A stretch of DNA of 64,000 nucleotides from Phenylobacterium sp. (GTDB taxonomy: Bacteria; Pseudomonadota; Alphaproteobacteria; Caulobacterales; Caulobacteraceae). The position numbers were made by a program, and so were the translations under genes. The notes beneath the pieces were generated by a model. It saw only the letters and a program-made list of their open reading frames with translations, did no database searches and was not told the DNA's origin. Shown piece by piece: positions 17,665-26,869 of the stretch (position 1 is the first letter of the stretch; each line of letters begins with the position of its first letter). The stretch spans positions 124,001 through 188,000 of the forward strand of contig JAGNIV010000004.1 in the NCBI GenBank assembly GCA_018001015.1, written 5' to 3'.

Positions 17665-17909
17665 GGTCCCCTAACGGCTGAGCCTGGGTTTCGATCCGCC
17701 ACTGTGTCGCAAGACCGCGGCCAGGCGCCGCGTTCCTGTTTGTTCGTGGCGCGCTTGCGGGCGGCGAACCGGTTTCCACTTCGCCTGAAAGCGCGCGTAT
17801 TGAACGGGATTTCTTAGCTTGAGGCTTGTATAAGCCGCCGCGAGGCTGCATTAGCCGCGCCCCCCGGCGTTCTTCCACGCCGTGGCTGACCGATTGGACT
17901 ATCGACCCT

Positions 17910-19889
17910 ATGCCCTTCCCCCCGACCCATCCGGCCCTGGAGCGCGCTCTGGCGGCCCAAGGCTATGCCGAGCCCACGCCTGTTCAGGACGCCGTCCTGG
18001 CGGAGGAGGCGGCGGGCCGCGACCTGCTGGTCTCGGCCCAGACCGGCTCGGGCAAGACGGTGGCCTTCGGCCTGGCGGCGGGACCGACCCTGCTGGGCGA
18101 TGGTGACAAGTTCGGGCCGGCGGGTTCGCCGCTCGCCCTGGTGATCGCGCCGACCCGCGAACTGGCCATGCAGGTCAGCGTCGAACTGACCTGGCTCTAT
18201 TCCCAGACCGGGGCGCGGGTGGAAACCTGCGTCGGCGGCATGGACCCGCGCCGCGAGCAGCGGGCCCTGGCCAATGGCGTCCACATCGTGGTGGGCACGC
18301 CGGGCCGCCTGAAGGACCACCTGGAGCGCGGCAATCTCGACCTCTCGGCCCTGCGCGTCGTCGTGCTGGATGAGGCCGACGAGATGCTCGACATGGGCTT
18401 CCGCGAGGACCTGGAAGAGATCCTGGACTCAGCGCCGGCCGACCGCCGCACCCTGCTGTTCTCCGCCACCATCGCCCGAGAGATCGCGATGCTGGCCAAG
18501 CGCTATCAGACCGACGCGCTGCGGATCGACACCGTCAACCGCCACGAGCCGCACGGCGACATTGAGTATCGCGCCATCCGCGTGGCCCCCAACGAGGTCG
18601 AGAACGGCGTCGTCAACGTGCTGCGTTACTTCGAGAGCCCCTCGGCGCTCGTCTTCTGCAACACCCGCGAGGGCGTGCGGCACATGCACGCCTCGCTGCG
18701 CGAACGCGGCTTCGCGGTGGTGGGCCTGTCGGGCGAGCTGGGCCAGCGGGAGCGTTCCGACGCCCTGCAGGCGCTGCGCGACGGCCAGGCCCGGGTCTGC
18801 GTCGCCACCGACGTGGCCGCCCGCGGCCTGGACCTGCCCGACCTCGGCCTGGTGATCCACGCCGACCTGCCGGTGAACAAGGCGGGCCTGCTGCACCGTT
18901 CGGGCCGCACCGGCCGGGCGGGGAAGAAGGGCGTCTCGGTCCTGCTGGTCTCCTACACCCGCCGCCGCAAGGCCGAGCAGCTGCTGGCCTCGGCCAATAT
19001 CGAGGCGGTCTGGCAAGGCCCGCCGACCCCGGAAATGATCCGCGAACGCGACCAGACCCGGCTGCTGGAGGACCCGATCCTCACCGAGCCGCTGCTGGAG
19101 GAGGACATGGCCCTGGCCAAGCTGGTGCTGGCCACCCGCACGCCTGAAGAGGTGGCCGCGGCCCTGATCCGCCTGCACCGCGCGCGCCTGCCGGCCGCCG
19201 AGGACCTGCACATTGATCCGCGCGACGGCCAGGGCTCATCGTCTAGTCCCATGCCGCCGCGCGCCGACCGCTGGAGCCCTGATCGCGAGGGCCCGGTGGG
19301 GCGTCCCGAGCGCCTGGATCCCAGCGAGGTCACCTGGTTCCGCATCAATGTCGGCCGCGCCAAGAACGCTGACCCCAAGTGGCTGATCCCGATGATCTGC
19401 CGCCTGGGCCACGTGACCAAGCCGGAGATCGGCTCCATCAAGATCTTCGACCAGGACACCAAGTTCGAGATCGCCAGGCACGCCGAGGCCAAGTTCGCCG
19501 CCGCCGTGAAGGCGACGATGAACGACGAGATCAAGATCGAGCCCACCGTGGCCCCGGCCTCGGGCCAGAAGACTGCCCCGCCGCGCGACGCCCCCGGCGG
19601 CGAGCGTCCGGCCCGGTCCTTCAAGACCGGCCCCCGCCCCGAATACAAGGGCAAGGGCGACGGCGCGCCCCGCGCCGAGGGCGGCTACAAGGGCAAGGCC
19701 GACTGGAAAGGTCCGCCCAAGGAGGGCGGTGGCTACAAGGGCAGGCCCGAGAACTTCAAGCCCAAGGGCCCGCCCAAGGAGGGTGGCGGCTACAAGGGCA
19801 AGGCGGAGAACTTCAAGGGTCCGGCCAAGGAGGGTGGCTTCAAGAAGCCCTTCAAGAAGAGCAAGTCCAACGCCGGGCCGAAGGGCTAG
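17910..19889 (+). CDS. DEAD-box ATP-dependent RNA helicase (DeaD/CsdA-like)
   Basis: 659 residues from ATG 17910, chosen since the Q motif (GYAEPTPVQDAVL) begins about 15 residues on; an upstream ATG at 17826 is less likely. Motifs in order: AQTGSGKT, PTRELAMQ, GTPGRL, DEAD in VVLDEADEMLDMGF, SAT, and the C-terminal domain with ATDVAARGLDLP and HRSGRTGRAGK. An RNA-binding DbpA-like domain lies at about 480-555. The last 80 residues are Lys/Gly-rich imperfect repeats around PPKEGGGYKG. It probably acts in ribosome assembly or cold-shock mRNA unwinding. Confidence 0.93.
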   Translation: MPFPPTHPALERALAAQGYAEPTPVQDAVLAEEAAGRDLLVSAQTGSGKTVAFGLAAGPTLLGDGDKFGPAGSPLALVIAPTRELAMQVSVELTWLYSQTGARVETCVGGMDPRREQRALANGVHIVVGTPGRLKDHLERGNLDLSALRVVVLDEADEMLDMGFREDLEEILDSAPADRRTLLFSATIAREIAMLAKRYQTDALRIDTVNRHEPHGDIEYRAIRVAPNEVENGVVNVLRYFESPSALVFCNTREGVRHMHASLRERGFAVVGLSGELGQRERSDALQALRDGQARVCVATDVAARGLDLPDLGLVIHADLPVNKAGLLHRSGRTGRAGKKGVSVLLVSYTRRRKAEQLLASANIEAVWQGPPTPEMIRERDQTRLLEDPILTEPLLEEDMALAKLVLATRTPEEVAAALIRLHRARLPAAEDLHIDPRDGQGSSSSPMPPRADRWSPDREGPVGRPERLDPSEVTWFRINVGRAKNADPKWLIPMICRLGHVTKPEIGSIKIFDQDTKFEIARHAEAKFAAAVKATMNDEIKIEPTVAPASGQKTAPPRDAPGGERPARSFKTGPRPEYKGKGDGAPRAEGGYKGKADWKGPPKEGGGYKGRPENFKPKGPPKEGGGYKGKAENFKGPAKEGGFKKPFKKSKSNAGPKG

Positions 19890-20001
19890 CTAGTCCACGC
19901 CCGCCCGCCCCCGCGCGGCCATTCCGCATGACGCCGTTCCGCCAATTGACGGCCCGGCGCGGAGCGGAGGTCCAAGTGCGGCTTATCGCTCGGATTTCGA
20001 A

Positions 20002-20016
20002 TACTCAAATTGAGTA
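20002..20016. promoter_or_regulatory. 15-bp palindrome upstream of the receiver gene
   Basis: TACTCAA-A-TTGAGTA, perfect 7-base arms, 44 bases before the receiver ATG in an AT-richer patch of the 170-bp gap. It may be an operator or part of the promoter. No matching site was noticed elsewhere in the window. Confidence 0.4.
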
Positions 20017-20059
20017 AGTAGAGGCTTGCAAAGCTCTCGTTTACACATCGGCCCGTCTT

Positions 20060-20662
20060 ATGCGCGCCATGCAAAGCACGACCCGCATCAACCTGGAGAA
20101 TGTCACCGGCCTGGTCGTCGATGACAACGCCCAGGCGTTGGATCTGCTGGCCAGCGTGCTCTCCAGTTTCGGCATGAAGGACATCGCCCGCGCCGCCTCG
20201 GCGATGGAGGCGATGGAGATCGTCAAGTCGCGGCGGATCGACCTGATCATGACCGATGGCCAGATGCCGGTCATGGACGGCTATGACTTCGTCCATTGGG
20301 TGCGGCACCAGAAGGACGAGGAACGGCGGCTGGTGCCGGCCATCGTCGTCACCGCTCACTCCCGCAAGAGCCAGGTGATGCGGGCCCGCGATTGCGGCGC
20401 CAACTTCATCATCACCAAGCCGATCACCCCCAAGGTGATCCTGGAACGGATCCTGTGGGTTTCGCAGGGCCGGCGGATGTTCATCGAGACCGACACCTTC
20501 ATCGGCCCCGATCGCCGGTTCAAACAGGCCGGCATGCCCGCCGAATTCCCCGACGGACGCCGCCGCGACGACGAGCCCGCCGAGGTGGGCGCGGTGGCCG
20601 GCGACAACATGACCCAAGACGAACTCAACAACATGATCGCCCCTCAGAAAGCCGCCCTATGA
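20060..20662 (+). CDS. CheY-like receiver domain protein with C-terminal extension
   Basis: 200 residues. The receiver spans about 15-140: acidic pair DD in LVVDDNAQALD, phospho-acceptor Asp 66 in IMTDGQMPVMDGYDF, Thr in VVTAHSR and Lys in FIITKPITP. No DNA-binding domain follows. The 60-residue tail (FIGPDRRFKQAG, GRRRDDEP) is basic then acidic. The next gene starts inside its stop (ATGA). The pair resembles a CheYIII-CheE type arrangement of Caulobacter chemotaxis clusters, but no other che gene is here. ATG 20069 is an alternative start. Confidence 0.8.
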   Translation: MRAMQSTTRINLENVTGLVVDDNAQALDLLASVLSSFGMKDIARAASAMEAMEIVKSRRIDLIMTDGQMPVMDGYDFVHWVRHQKDEERRLVPAIVVTAHSRKSQVMRARDCGANFIITKPITPKVILERILWVSQGRRMFIETDTFIGPDRRFKQAGMPAEFPDGRRRDDEPAEVGAVAGDNMTQDELNNMIAPQKAAL

Positions 20663-21123
20663 GCGTCGTCCGGAAGTTTCATGTCACCCCCCGGCTGGCC
20701 CAGCTGATCAAGATTCCGGGCGGCCTCTACGTACCCGAGGCGCTGAAGCGTGGGGACGCGGCGATGGAGGAGTCCCGCGAGACCTGCCTGTCGGAGGTGG
20801 ACGAGGCGCTGGCCACGATGGACGCCCTGGCCGCCACCCCGGGCTTCGACCCCGAGGCGATGTACGCGCAGTCCTCGCGGCTGATCTCCTTCTGCGGGGC
20901 CTTCGCCGACGACAGCCTGGCCACGGCGGCGCGGTCGCTGTGCGAACTGCTGGACCGCGCGGGCGAGGCCGGCCGCCGCGACGACCGGGGCGTCCAGGTC
21001 CACCTGGCCTCGCTCCGCCTGCTGCACCGGACCGACGCCGACGAGGCGACCCGAAAGGTGATCCTGAAGGGCCTGGCCCAGGTGGTGGACCGCTACGAAC
21101 GCGACGCCAAGGCCGAAGGCTAG
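20659..21123 (+). CDS. Small helical protein, CheE-like
   Basis: 154 residues from ATG 20659, overlapping the stop of the receiver gene by ATGA; longer in-frame starts lie wholly in the upstream gene. It starts MSVVRKFHVTPRLAQLIKIPGG and is then mostly helical, with LISFCGAFADDSLATAARSL and a terminal VVDRYERDAKAE. It recalls the small CheE protein next to CheYIII in Caulobacter. The histidine in the helix VQVHLASLRLLHR could suggest an HPt-like fold, but I cannot confirm it. It is likely a partner of the adjacent receiver. Confidence 0.6.
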   Translation: MSVVRKFHVTPRLAQLIKIPGGLYVPEALKRGDAAMEESRETCLSEVDEALATMDALAATPGFDPEAMYAQSSRLISFCGAFADDSLATAARSLCELLDRAGEAGRRDDRGVQVHLASLRLLHRTDADEATRKVILKGLAQVVDRYERDAKAEG

Positions 21124-21268
21124 AGCCGGAGCGCCAAGCGCTTTCAGGGCGCGATCCTTCACCGCCTGATGGTCGAGCTTGCAGTGGTGCGCCCATGTCG
21201 GGCCGCGGCTAGACGCGCGCTCAGGGCGACCCTAAGAGGTGTGGCGCAAGCTAGGGTTGGAGAATTGA

Positions 21269-22288
21269 ATGGCGACGGTCACGGCAGGAAATCTCCCGTT
21301 CAATTTCGATGTTCGGACGGCCCAGTGGATTCTCGACGGGTTCATCAGCTTCGCAAGCGCAAGCCAGTTCAGCGTGTCGAGTGACCGCTTCACGTCGAAC
21401 TTCATCGGCAGCTTCACCTACAATGGCAAAGGCTTTCCGACCGGCGGAACCGTGAGCCGGTTCATCGAAACCTATGACGGACGAACGTCCATCGACATCA
21501 ACAATATCGATGTCCCGATGGCGAACTTCATCCAATGGGCGGCGACCGATAACACCGCCGCTTTCAAGGACTTCATCCTGGGCGGCGCCGACAGCTTAAC
21601 CGGCTCCTCCTGGAACGATCTCCTGCGGGCCTATGCCGGCGCCGACAGCATGGTCGGCGGGGCTGGCGACGACACCCTGGACGGCGGCGCCGGCGCCGAC
21701 ATCGTCAACGGCGGCGACGGGAACGACTACATCCTGGGCGGCGCGGACGCCAACTACCTGCGCGGCGACCTGGGCAATGACAGCATCGTCGGCGGCGCCA
21801 ATTTCGACGACATCAACGGCAACCAGGGTGACGACACCCTGCGCGGCGGCGACGGCTTCGACTGGGTGGTCGGCGGCCAGGCCAACGACATGCTGTTTGG
21901 TGAGAACGGCGGCGACATCGTCTACAGCAACCTGGGCAACGACACTCAGTTCGGCGGCGACGGCGAGGACTGGGTGCGCGGCGGCCAGGGCGATGACAGC
22001 CTCGATGGCGGGGCTGGTAACGACCTGATGTGGGGCGACCGGGGCGATGACACTGTCGCGGGTGGGACAGGCGCCGACACCTTCCACGCTTTTGTGGGCG
22101 GTGGCCTCGATCGGATCACCGACTTCAACTACGCCGAGGGCGACCGGCTGATCCTCGACTTCGCGCCGACCTATTCGCTTCGCCAGGAAGGCGCCGATAC
22201 GGTGGTGGACCTGGGCGGGACCGACCGCGTGGTGCTGGTGAACGTAAGCCTTGCCAACCTGCCGGTGGGCTGGATCGCGCTGGGCTAA
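21269..22288 (+). CDS. RTX / hemolysin-type calcium-binding protein
   Basis: 339 residues. There is no signal peptide, as expected for type I secretion. From about residue 108 to 270 there are tandem nonapeptides of type GGxGxDxLx (GGAGDDTLDGG, GGDGNDYILGG, GGQGDDSLDGG), which form a calcium-binding beta-roll. The C-terminus has the usual ADTFHAF...ITDFNYAEGDRLILDF segment. The first 100 residues match no enzyme I know. No HlyB/HlyD-type exporter is in the window, so secretion would use one encoded elsewhere. Its stop overlaps that of the SRAP-like gene on the other strand. Confidence 0.88.
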   Translation: MATVTAGNLPFNFDVRTAQWILDGFISFASASQFSVSSDRFTSNFIGSFTYNGKGFPTGGTVSRFIETYDGRTSIDINNIDVPMANFIQWAATDNTAAFKDFILGGADSLTGSSWNDLLRAYAGADSMVGGAGDDTLDGGAGADIVNGGDGNDYILGGADANYLRGDLGNDSIVGGANFDDINGNQGDDTLRGGDGFDWVVGGQANDMLFGENGGDIVYSNLGNDTQFGGDGEDWVRGGQGDDSLDGGAGNDLMWGDRGDDTVAGGTGADTFHAFVGGGLDRITDFNYAEGDRLILDFAPTYSLRQEGADTVVDLGGTDRVVLVNVSLANLPVGWIALG

Positions 22289-22974
22289 AGAGACCGGCGC
22301 AGTTCGCGCGACATCACCTGTTCCCGGGGGGCCTCGTTCAGCTCGTAGGTTCCGGCCGGCGTCTGGGTGACTAGGCCCGCCTTGCCCGGCCCGTCCAGCC
22401 GCAGCCAGTCCAAGCCCTCCGCCAGGGTGAGGACGGCCGGTTGGCTGTCCTGCAGGCCGGCGAGGTCGGCGCCGGGTGGGCCGATGATGATGGCGAAGCT
22501 TTCCAGCGGCCCGTCGACGGTCTCGGCCCGGTCCCAGATGGCGGCGAAGTAGCGGACCTCGTCGGTGGGGCCGGTGGGGGTCCAGGCCGCCTCCCAGCGG
22601 CGTTTGGGCTGGCCCTTGCGCCAGCCGGGCGGCTCCTCGTAGGCGATGAACGAGGTCAGCGGGACCAGGGCGCGGCGCGCGGCGTACGGCTCTCGGAAGA
22701 TCGGCGAGGTGTCCAGCGCGTCGATCGGGGCGTTGGCGCACAGCGTCTTCCAGGCCGCGATCGGGCCCCTGTGGAAGGCAGGCACCATCCACCAGCGACG
22801 CGCCACGGCTTCCAGTCCCTCGGCGCCGTCACGGATCATGAAGGCCTGGTCGGTCGGCTTGATGGGCGCATCCCACGGACGCTGAGGCGGGGCGTCGGAC
22901 CAGAAGACCGGCGTGGTTTCGAACCGCCGGTGGTCTTCGCGGGGATGGAGCCGCAGGTGGAATTCGATGCTCAT
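22285..22974 (-). CDS. Diverged SRAP (HMCES/YedK-like) family protein
   Basis: 229 residues from ATG 22974. Family features: ARRALVPLTSFIAYEEP in the place of the usual RRCLIPADGFYEW, ARRWWMVPAF in the place of the WGLIP strand, and a FAIIIGPPGAD strand. Normal SRAP proteins begin MCGR and use Cys 2 to crosslink abasic sites in single-stranded DNA. Here the protein begins MSIEFHLRLHP, and the usual histidine of the HxRMP loop is replaced (QDSQPAVL). It is therefore a non-canonical member, perhaps without crosslinking activity. Confidence 0.7.
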   Translation of the reverse strand: MSIEFHLRLHPREDHRRFETTPVFWSDAPPQRPWDAPIKPTDQAFMIRDGAEGLEAVARRWWMVPAFHRGPIAAWKTLCANAPIDALDTSPIFREPYAARRALVPLTSFIAYEEPPGWRKGQPKRRWEAAWTPTGPTDEVRYFAAIWDRAETVDGPLESFAIIIGPPGADLAGLQDSQPAVLTLAEGLDWLRLDGPGKAGLVTQTPAGTYELNEAPREQVMSRELRRSL

Positions 22975-23095
22975 GGCGGGTGCTATGCGCGCCACCCTCC
23001 CGACCAGCAAGACCGGGCGCCGGCCGGCGGCCGGATTACAGCGAATTAACCCGCGGCACGGCTTCCGCCTGGCGGGCGAGGCCCCTACGGTTGGC

Positions 23096-23112
23096 GTAAC
23101 AATTGTAACAAC
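23096..23112. promoter_or_regulatory. TAACAA direct repeat upstream of the DUF885 pair
   Basis: GTAACAATTGTAACAAC contains two TAACAA hexamers 9 bases apart around the palindrome ACAATTGT. It lies 16 bases before the first DUF885 ATG and just before the ribosome site GAGGAGGG, so it probably sits close to or over the transcription start. Confidence 0.3.
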
Positions 23113-23127
23113 TCAGAGGAGGGCGCG

Positions 23128-24978
23128 ATGCTCAGCCGCCGCCAACTTCTATCCACCGCCGGCGCCACCCTGGCCCTGGCCGGATGCGCCACCGCCCGCC
23201 CCGCGCCCCTGCCGCCCGCGCCGGCCCCGCTGCCGCCGCCAGGACCCGACGCCAACGCCCAGCTCACCAAGCTGCTGGACGCGCTCTTCGAGGAGGTGCT
23301 GGACGACACGCCGGAACTGGTCACCCAGCTCGGCCTGGACAAGGGCCCGCGGGCCGACGCCAAGCGCCGGCTGTCGGACGCCTCCCTCGCGGACCTGGAG
23401 AAGGACCGCGCCCGCACCGCCGACCAGCTGGCCCGGATGAAGGCCATCGACCGCTCGCAGCTCACCGGCATGAGCGCCATCAACTACGACTCGGTGATCT
23501 TCGGCCTGGCCAATACCGACGAGGCCAACCGGCGCTTCAAGTACGGTCCGGAGGGCGCGGGTCAGCCCTATGTCCTGTCGCAGCTGAACGGCTCCTACCG
23601 CTCGACCCCCGACTTCCTGGGCAACCAGCACGTCATCGAGACCAAGGACGACGCCGACGCCTATCTGTCGCGCCTGGAGGCCTACGCCACCCAGATGGAC
23701 CAGGAGACCGAGCGGACCCGCCACGACGTGGGGCTGGGCATGATCGCGCCGGACTTCGCCATCGACGGGGCTCTGGTGCAGATGAACAACCTGCGCACCT
23801 CGCCTGACCGGTCGCCGCTGGTGACCCAGCTTGAGGCCAAGGTGAAGGACAAGCAGATCGCCGGCGACTACGGCGCCTACGCCTCGAAGATCTACCTGCA
23901 GAAGGTGCGTCCCGCCCTGGAGCGGCAGATCGCCCTCATGAAGGAAATCCGGCCCAGGGCGTCGCACGACGCCGGCATCGGCGGGCGGCCCGACGGCGAG
24001 GCCTATTACGCACTGGCGCTGCGCAACTCGACCACCACCACGCTCTCGGCCGCCGAGATCCACCAGATCGGGCTGGAACAGGCCAAGGAGCTATCGGCCC
24101 GGGCCGACACCATCCTGAAGGCGCAGGGCTACAGCAAGGGCAGCGTGGGCGCGCGGATCCAGGCGCTCTACAAGGACAAGAAGTATCACTATCCCAACAC
24201 CGACGTCGGCAAGGAGAAGCTGATCGCCGACCTGAACCTGCAGGTCCAGGCGATGGCCAAGCGGCTGCCGGAGTACTTCGGGACCCTGCCCAAGGCGCCC
24301 CTGGACATCAAGCGGGTGCCCAAGTTCATCGAGGCCGGCGCGCCGGGCGGCTACTACAATCAGGCGACCCTGGATGGCTCGCGCCCCGGCATCTACTGGA
24401 TCAACCTGCGCGACACCGCCGAGTATCCGAGCTGGAGCCTGCCGACCCTGACCTATCACGAGGGCCTTCCGGGTCACCATCTGCAGCTCACCCTGCAGCA
24501 GGAGGCCGACCTGCCCATGCTGCGGCGGGCCACGTTCCTGTCGGCCTATGGCGAGGGCTGGGCGCTCTATGCCGAGAAGCTGGCCCAGGAGATGGGGGTC
24601 TATGCCGACGACCCCATCGCCGAGATCGGCTACCTGCAGTCCTCCCTGTTCCGCTCGGGCCGGCTGGTGGTGGACACCGGCATGCACGCCATGGGCTGGA
24701 GCCGCGAGAAGGCCATCGAGACCATGACCTCGATCGACGGCTCCCCCACCAGCGCCGCCACCACCGAGATCGAGCGGTATTCCGTCTGGCCCGGCCAGGC
24801 CTGCAGCTACATGGTGGGCAAGCTCACCTGGCTGCGGCTGCGGGAGAAGGCGCAGGCCGCGCTCGGGTCGCGGTTCGACATCCGCAAGTTCCACGATGCG
24901 GGCCTGCTGTCGGGCGCCATGCCGCTGACGGTGCTCGAAGCCGTGATCGACACCTATATCGCCAGCAACAGGGCTTGA
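23128..24978 (+). CDS. DUF885 family lipoprotein, metallopeptidase-like (paralogue 1)
   Basis: 616 residues. The N-terminus (SRRQLLSTAGATLALAGC) combines twin arginines with a lipobox ending at Cys 21, so a Tat-exported lipoprotein is likely. A Pro/Ala linker follows. The DUF885 core carries TYHEGLPGHHLQ with His 444, Glu 445 and His 450/451, a zinc-peptidase-like pattern, then GEGWALYAEKLAQEMG. A strong GAGGAGGG ribosome site precedes the ATG. A paralogue begins 4 bases after the stop. Substrates of the family are unknown. Confidence 0.87.
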   Translation: MLSRRQLLSTAGATLALAGCATARPAPLPPAPAPLPPPGPDANAQLTKLLDALFEEVLDDTPELVTQLGLDKGPRADAKRRLSDASLADLEKDRARTADQLARMKAIDRSQLTGMSAINYDSVIFGLANTDEANRRFKYGPEGAGQPYVLSQLNGSYRSTPDFLGNQHVIETKDDADAYLSRLEAYATQMDQETERTRHDVGLGMIAPDFAIDGALVQMNNLRTSPDRSPLVTQLEAKVKDKQIAGDYGAYASKIYLQKVRPALERQIALMKEIRPRASHDAGIGGRPDGEAYYALALRNSTTTTLSAAEIHQIGLEQAKELSARADTILKAQGYSKGSVGARIQALYKDKKYHYPNTDVGKEKLIADLNLQVQAMAKRLPEYFGTLPKAPLDIKRVPKFIEAGAPGGYYNQATLDGSRPGIYWINLRDTAEYPSWSLPTLTYHEGLPGHHLQLTLQQEADLPMLRRATFLSAYGEGWALYAEKLAQEMGVYADDPIAEIGYLQSSLFRSGRLVVDTGMHAMGWSREKAIETMTSIDGSPTSAATTEIERYSVWPGQACSYMVGKLTWLRLREKAQAALGSRFDIRKFHDAGLLSGAMPLTVLEAVIDTYIASNRA

Positions 24979-24982
24979 TCCC

Positions 24983-26806
24983 ATGACCGTTCTTGATCGC
25001 CGCAGCTTCCTGGCCACCACGGCCGGCGCGGCCCTGATGACGGCGGCGCCCGCCCTGGCCCAGGGCTCGGAGGACGCCAAGCTCAGGACCTTGCTGGACA
25101 AGATCTTCGAGGACCAGGTGGACGACAGCCCCGAGCGGGCCACCGGGCTGGGCCTCGACAAGGGCGCGCGGGCGGCGCTGAAGAGCCAGCTCGACGAGCG
25201 ATCGGCGGCGGCGCGCGAGGCGCGGCTGGCCAAGGTGAAGGCCCGGGTCGCGGCGCTGAACGCCATTGATCGCAAGGCCTTGTCGCCAGCCTCCAAGGTC
25301 GACCTCGACGTGGTGCTTTACCAGAACAGCCATGCCGTCTCGAACGGCGAGGCCTACCGGTTCGGCGCGGTGGGCGGCCGGTTCTCGCCCTATGTGATCA
25401 GCCAGCAGAACGGCGCCTATCAGGACATCCCCGACTTCCTCGACAACCAGCACCGGGTGGCCACCAGCGCCGACGCCGACGCCTGGATCTCGCGCCTGCA
25501 CGCCTTCGGCAAGGTGCTGGACCAGGACCTGGACCGCATGAAGGCCGACGTGGCGGCCGGCGTCGTGCCGCCGGACTTCATCTGCGACCTGACGCTCGCC
25601 CAGCTCAGGGCCCTGCGCGATCAGCCGCCCGAGAAGACCGTGCTGGTCTCCTCCCTGGCCGCCAAGGCCAGGGCCGCGGGCCTGACCGCCGACTATGCGA
25701 CGCCCGCCGCGAAGATCGTCGCCGAGGAGATCTACCCCGCCCTCGACCGCCAGATCGCCGCGGTTCAGGCCAACCGCGCCATCGCCACCTCGGAGGCCGG
25801 CGTCGGCCGGCTGAAGAACGCGGCGCAGTACTATGCCGACGCCTGCGAAGCCTCCACCACCACCACCATGACGCCGCAGGAAATCCACCAGCTGGGGCTC
25901 GACCAGGTGGCCGACATCACCGCCCGGCTGGACACCATCCTGAAGAGCCAGGGCATGACCCAGGGCACGGTGGCCGAACGCCTCAACGGCCTGAACAACG
26001 ACCCGAGCCAGCTCTACGCCAACACCGACGCCGGCCGGGCCGAGCTGATCGCGGCGCTGAACGTGCAGATCGCCGAGGTCTACAAGACCCTGCCGCTGGC
26101 TTTCGACACCCTGCCGAAGGCCAAGGTGGAGGTGAAGCGGGTGCCCGCCTTCATCCAGGACGGGGCGTCCAACGGCTACTATCAGAGCGCGGCGCTCGAT
26201 GGCTCGCGGCCCGCGGCGTTCTTCATCAACCTGAAGGACACCCACGAATGGCCGAAATATAACCTGCCGACCCTGGTCTATCACGAGACGGCGCCGGGCC
26301 ATCACCTGCAGATCGCGCTGGCCCAGGAGAGCACCCGCATCCCGATCATCCGGCGGACGGGCGGCAGCTTCTCGGCCTTCTCCGAGGGTTGGGCGCTCTA
26401 TGCCGAGCAGCTGGCGGCCGAGACCGGATCCTACAAGGGCGATCCGCTCGGGGAGGCGGGCTTCCTGCAATCCCTGCTGTTCCGCGCCTCACGGCTGGTG
26501 ATCGACACGGGCCTCCATTCCAAGGGCTGGAGCCGGGAGAAGGCCACCGACTACATGGTCGCCGTCACCGGCTATCCGAAGAGCCGCGCCCAGCGGGAGG
26601 TGGAACGCTACTGCGTCGCGCCGGGCCAGGCCTGCAGCTACAAGGTCGGCCACACCCGCTGGATGGCGATCCGCGACGGCGCCAAGGCCAAGCTGGGGCC
26701 CAAGTTCAATCTCAAGGCCTATCACGACGCGGCCCTGCTCTCGGGCTCCATGCCGATGGTCGTGCTGGAGCGCCACATGGCGGAGTGGTTGGCGACGCAG
26801 TCCTGA
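24983..26806 (+). CDS. DUF885 family exported protein, metallopeptidase-like (paralogue 2)
   Basis: 607 residues. It starts with a Tat-type signal (DRRSFLATTAGAALMTAAPALA) cleaved after ALA, without a lipobox, so unlike its neighbour it should be soluble in the periplasm. The motif VYHETAPGHHLQ (His 434, Glu 435) and SEGWALYAEQLAAETG match paralogue 1, and the two align over their length. The tandem order and 4-base gap indicate a local duplication with a split between a membrane-bound and a soluble form. Confidence 0.87.
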   Translation: MTVLDRRSFLATTAGAALMTAAPALAQGSEDAKLRTLLDKIFEDQVDDSPERATGLGLDKGARAALKSQLDERSAAAREARLAKVKARVAALNAIDRKALSPASKVDLDVVLYQNSHAVSNGEAYRFGAVGGRFSPYVISQQNGAYQDIPDFLDNQHRVATSADADAWISRLHAFGKVLDQDLDRMKADVAAGVVPPDFICDLTLAQLRALRDQPPEKTVLVSSLAAKARAAGLTADYATPAAKIVAEEIYPALDRQIAAVQANRAIATSEAGVGRLKNAAQYYADACEASTTTTMTPQEIHQLGLDQVADITARLDTILKSQGMTQGTVAERLNGLNNDPSQLYANTDAGRAELIAALNVQIAEVYKTLPLAFDTLPKAKVEVKRVPAFIQDGASNGYYQSAALDGSRPAAFFINLKDTHEWPKYNLPTLVYHETAPGHHLQIALAQESTRIPIIRRTGGSFSAFSEGWALYAEQLAAETGSYKGDPLGEAGFLQSLLFRASRLVIDTGLHSKGWSREKATDYMVAVTGYPKSRAQREVERYCVAPGQACSYKVGHTRWMAIRDGAKAKLGPKFNLKAYHDAALLSGSMPMVVLERHMAEWLATQS

Positions 26807-26832
26807 GGGCGCGATCTAAGTTCAAAGTCATC

Positions 26833-26869
26833 GAGCCGGATTCAGGCTTCGAGAGAAGCCATCCGGCTC
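26833..26869. terminator. Hairpin between convergent genes
   Basis: GAGCCGGAT (26833-26841) pairs with ATCCGGCTC (26861-26869), and inside it GGCTTC pairs with GAAGCC around GAGA. The nearly continuous 15-bp stem lies between the convergent DUF885 and EAL genes and probably ends both transcripts. Its last base provides the first base of the EAL stop codon (TAG on the minus strand). Confidence 0.55.
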
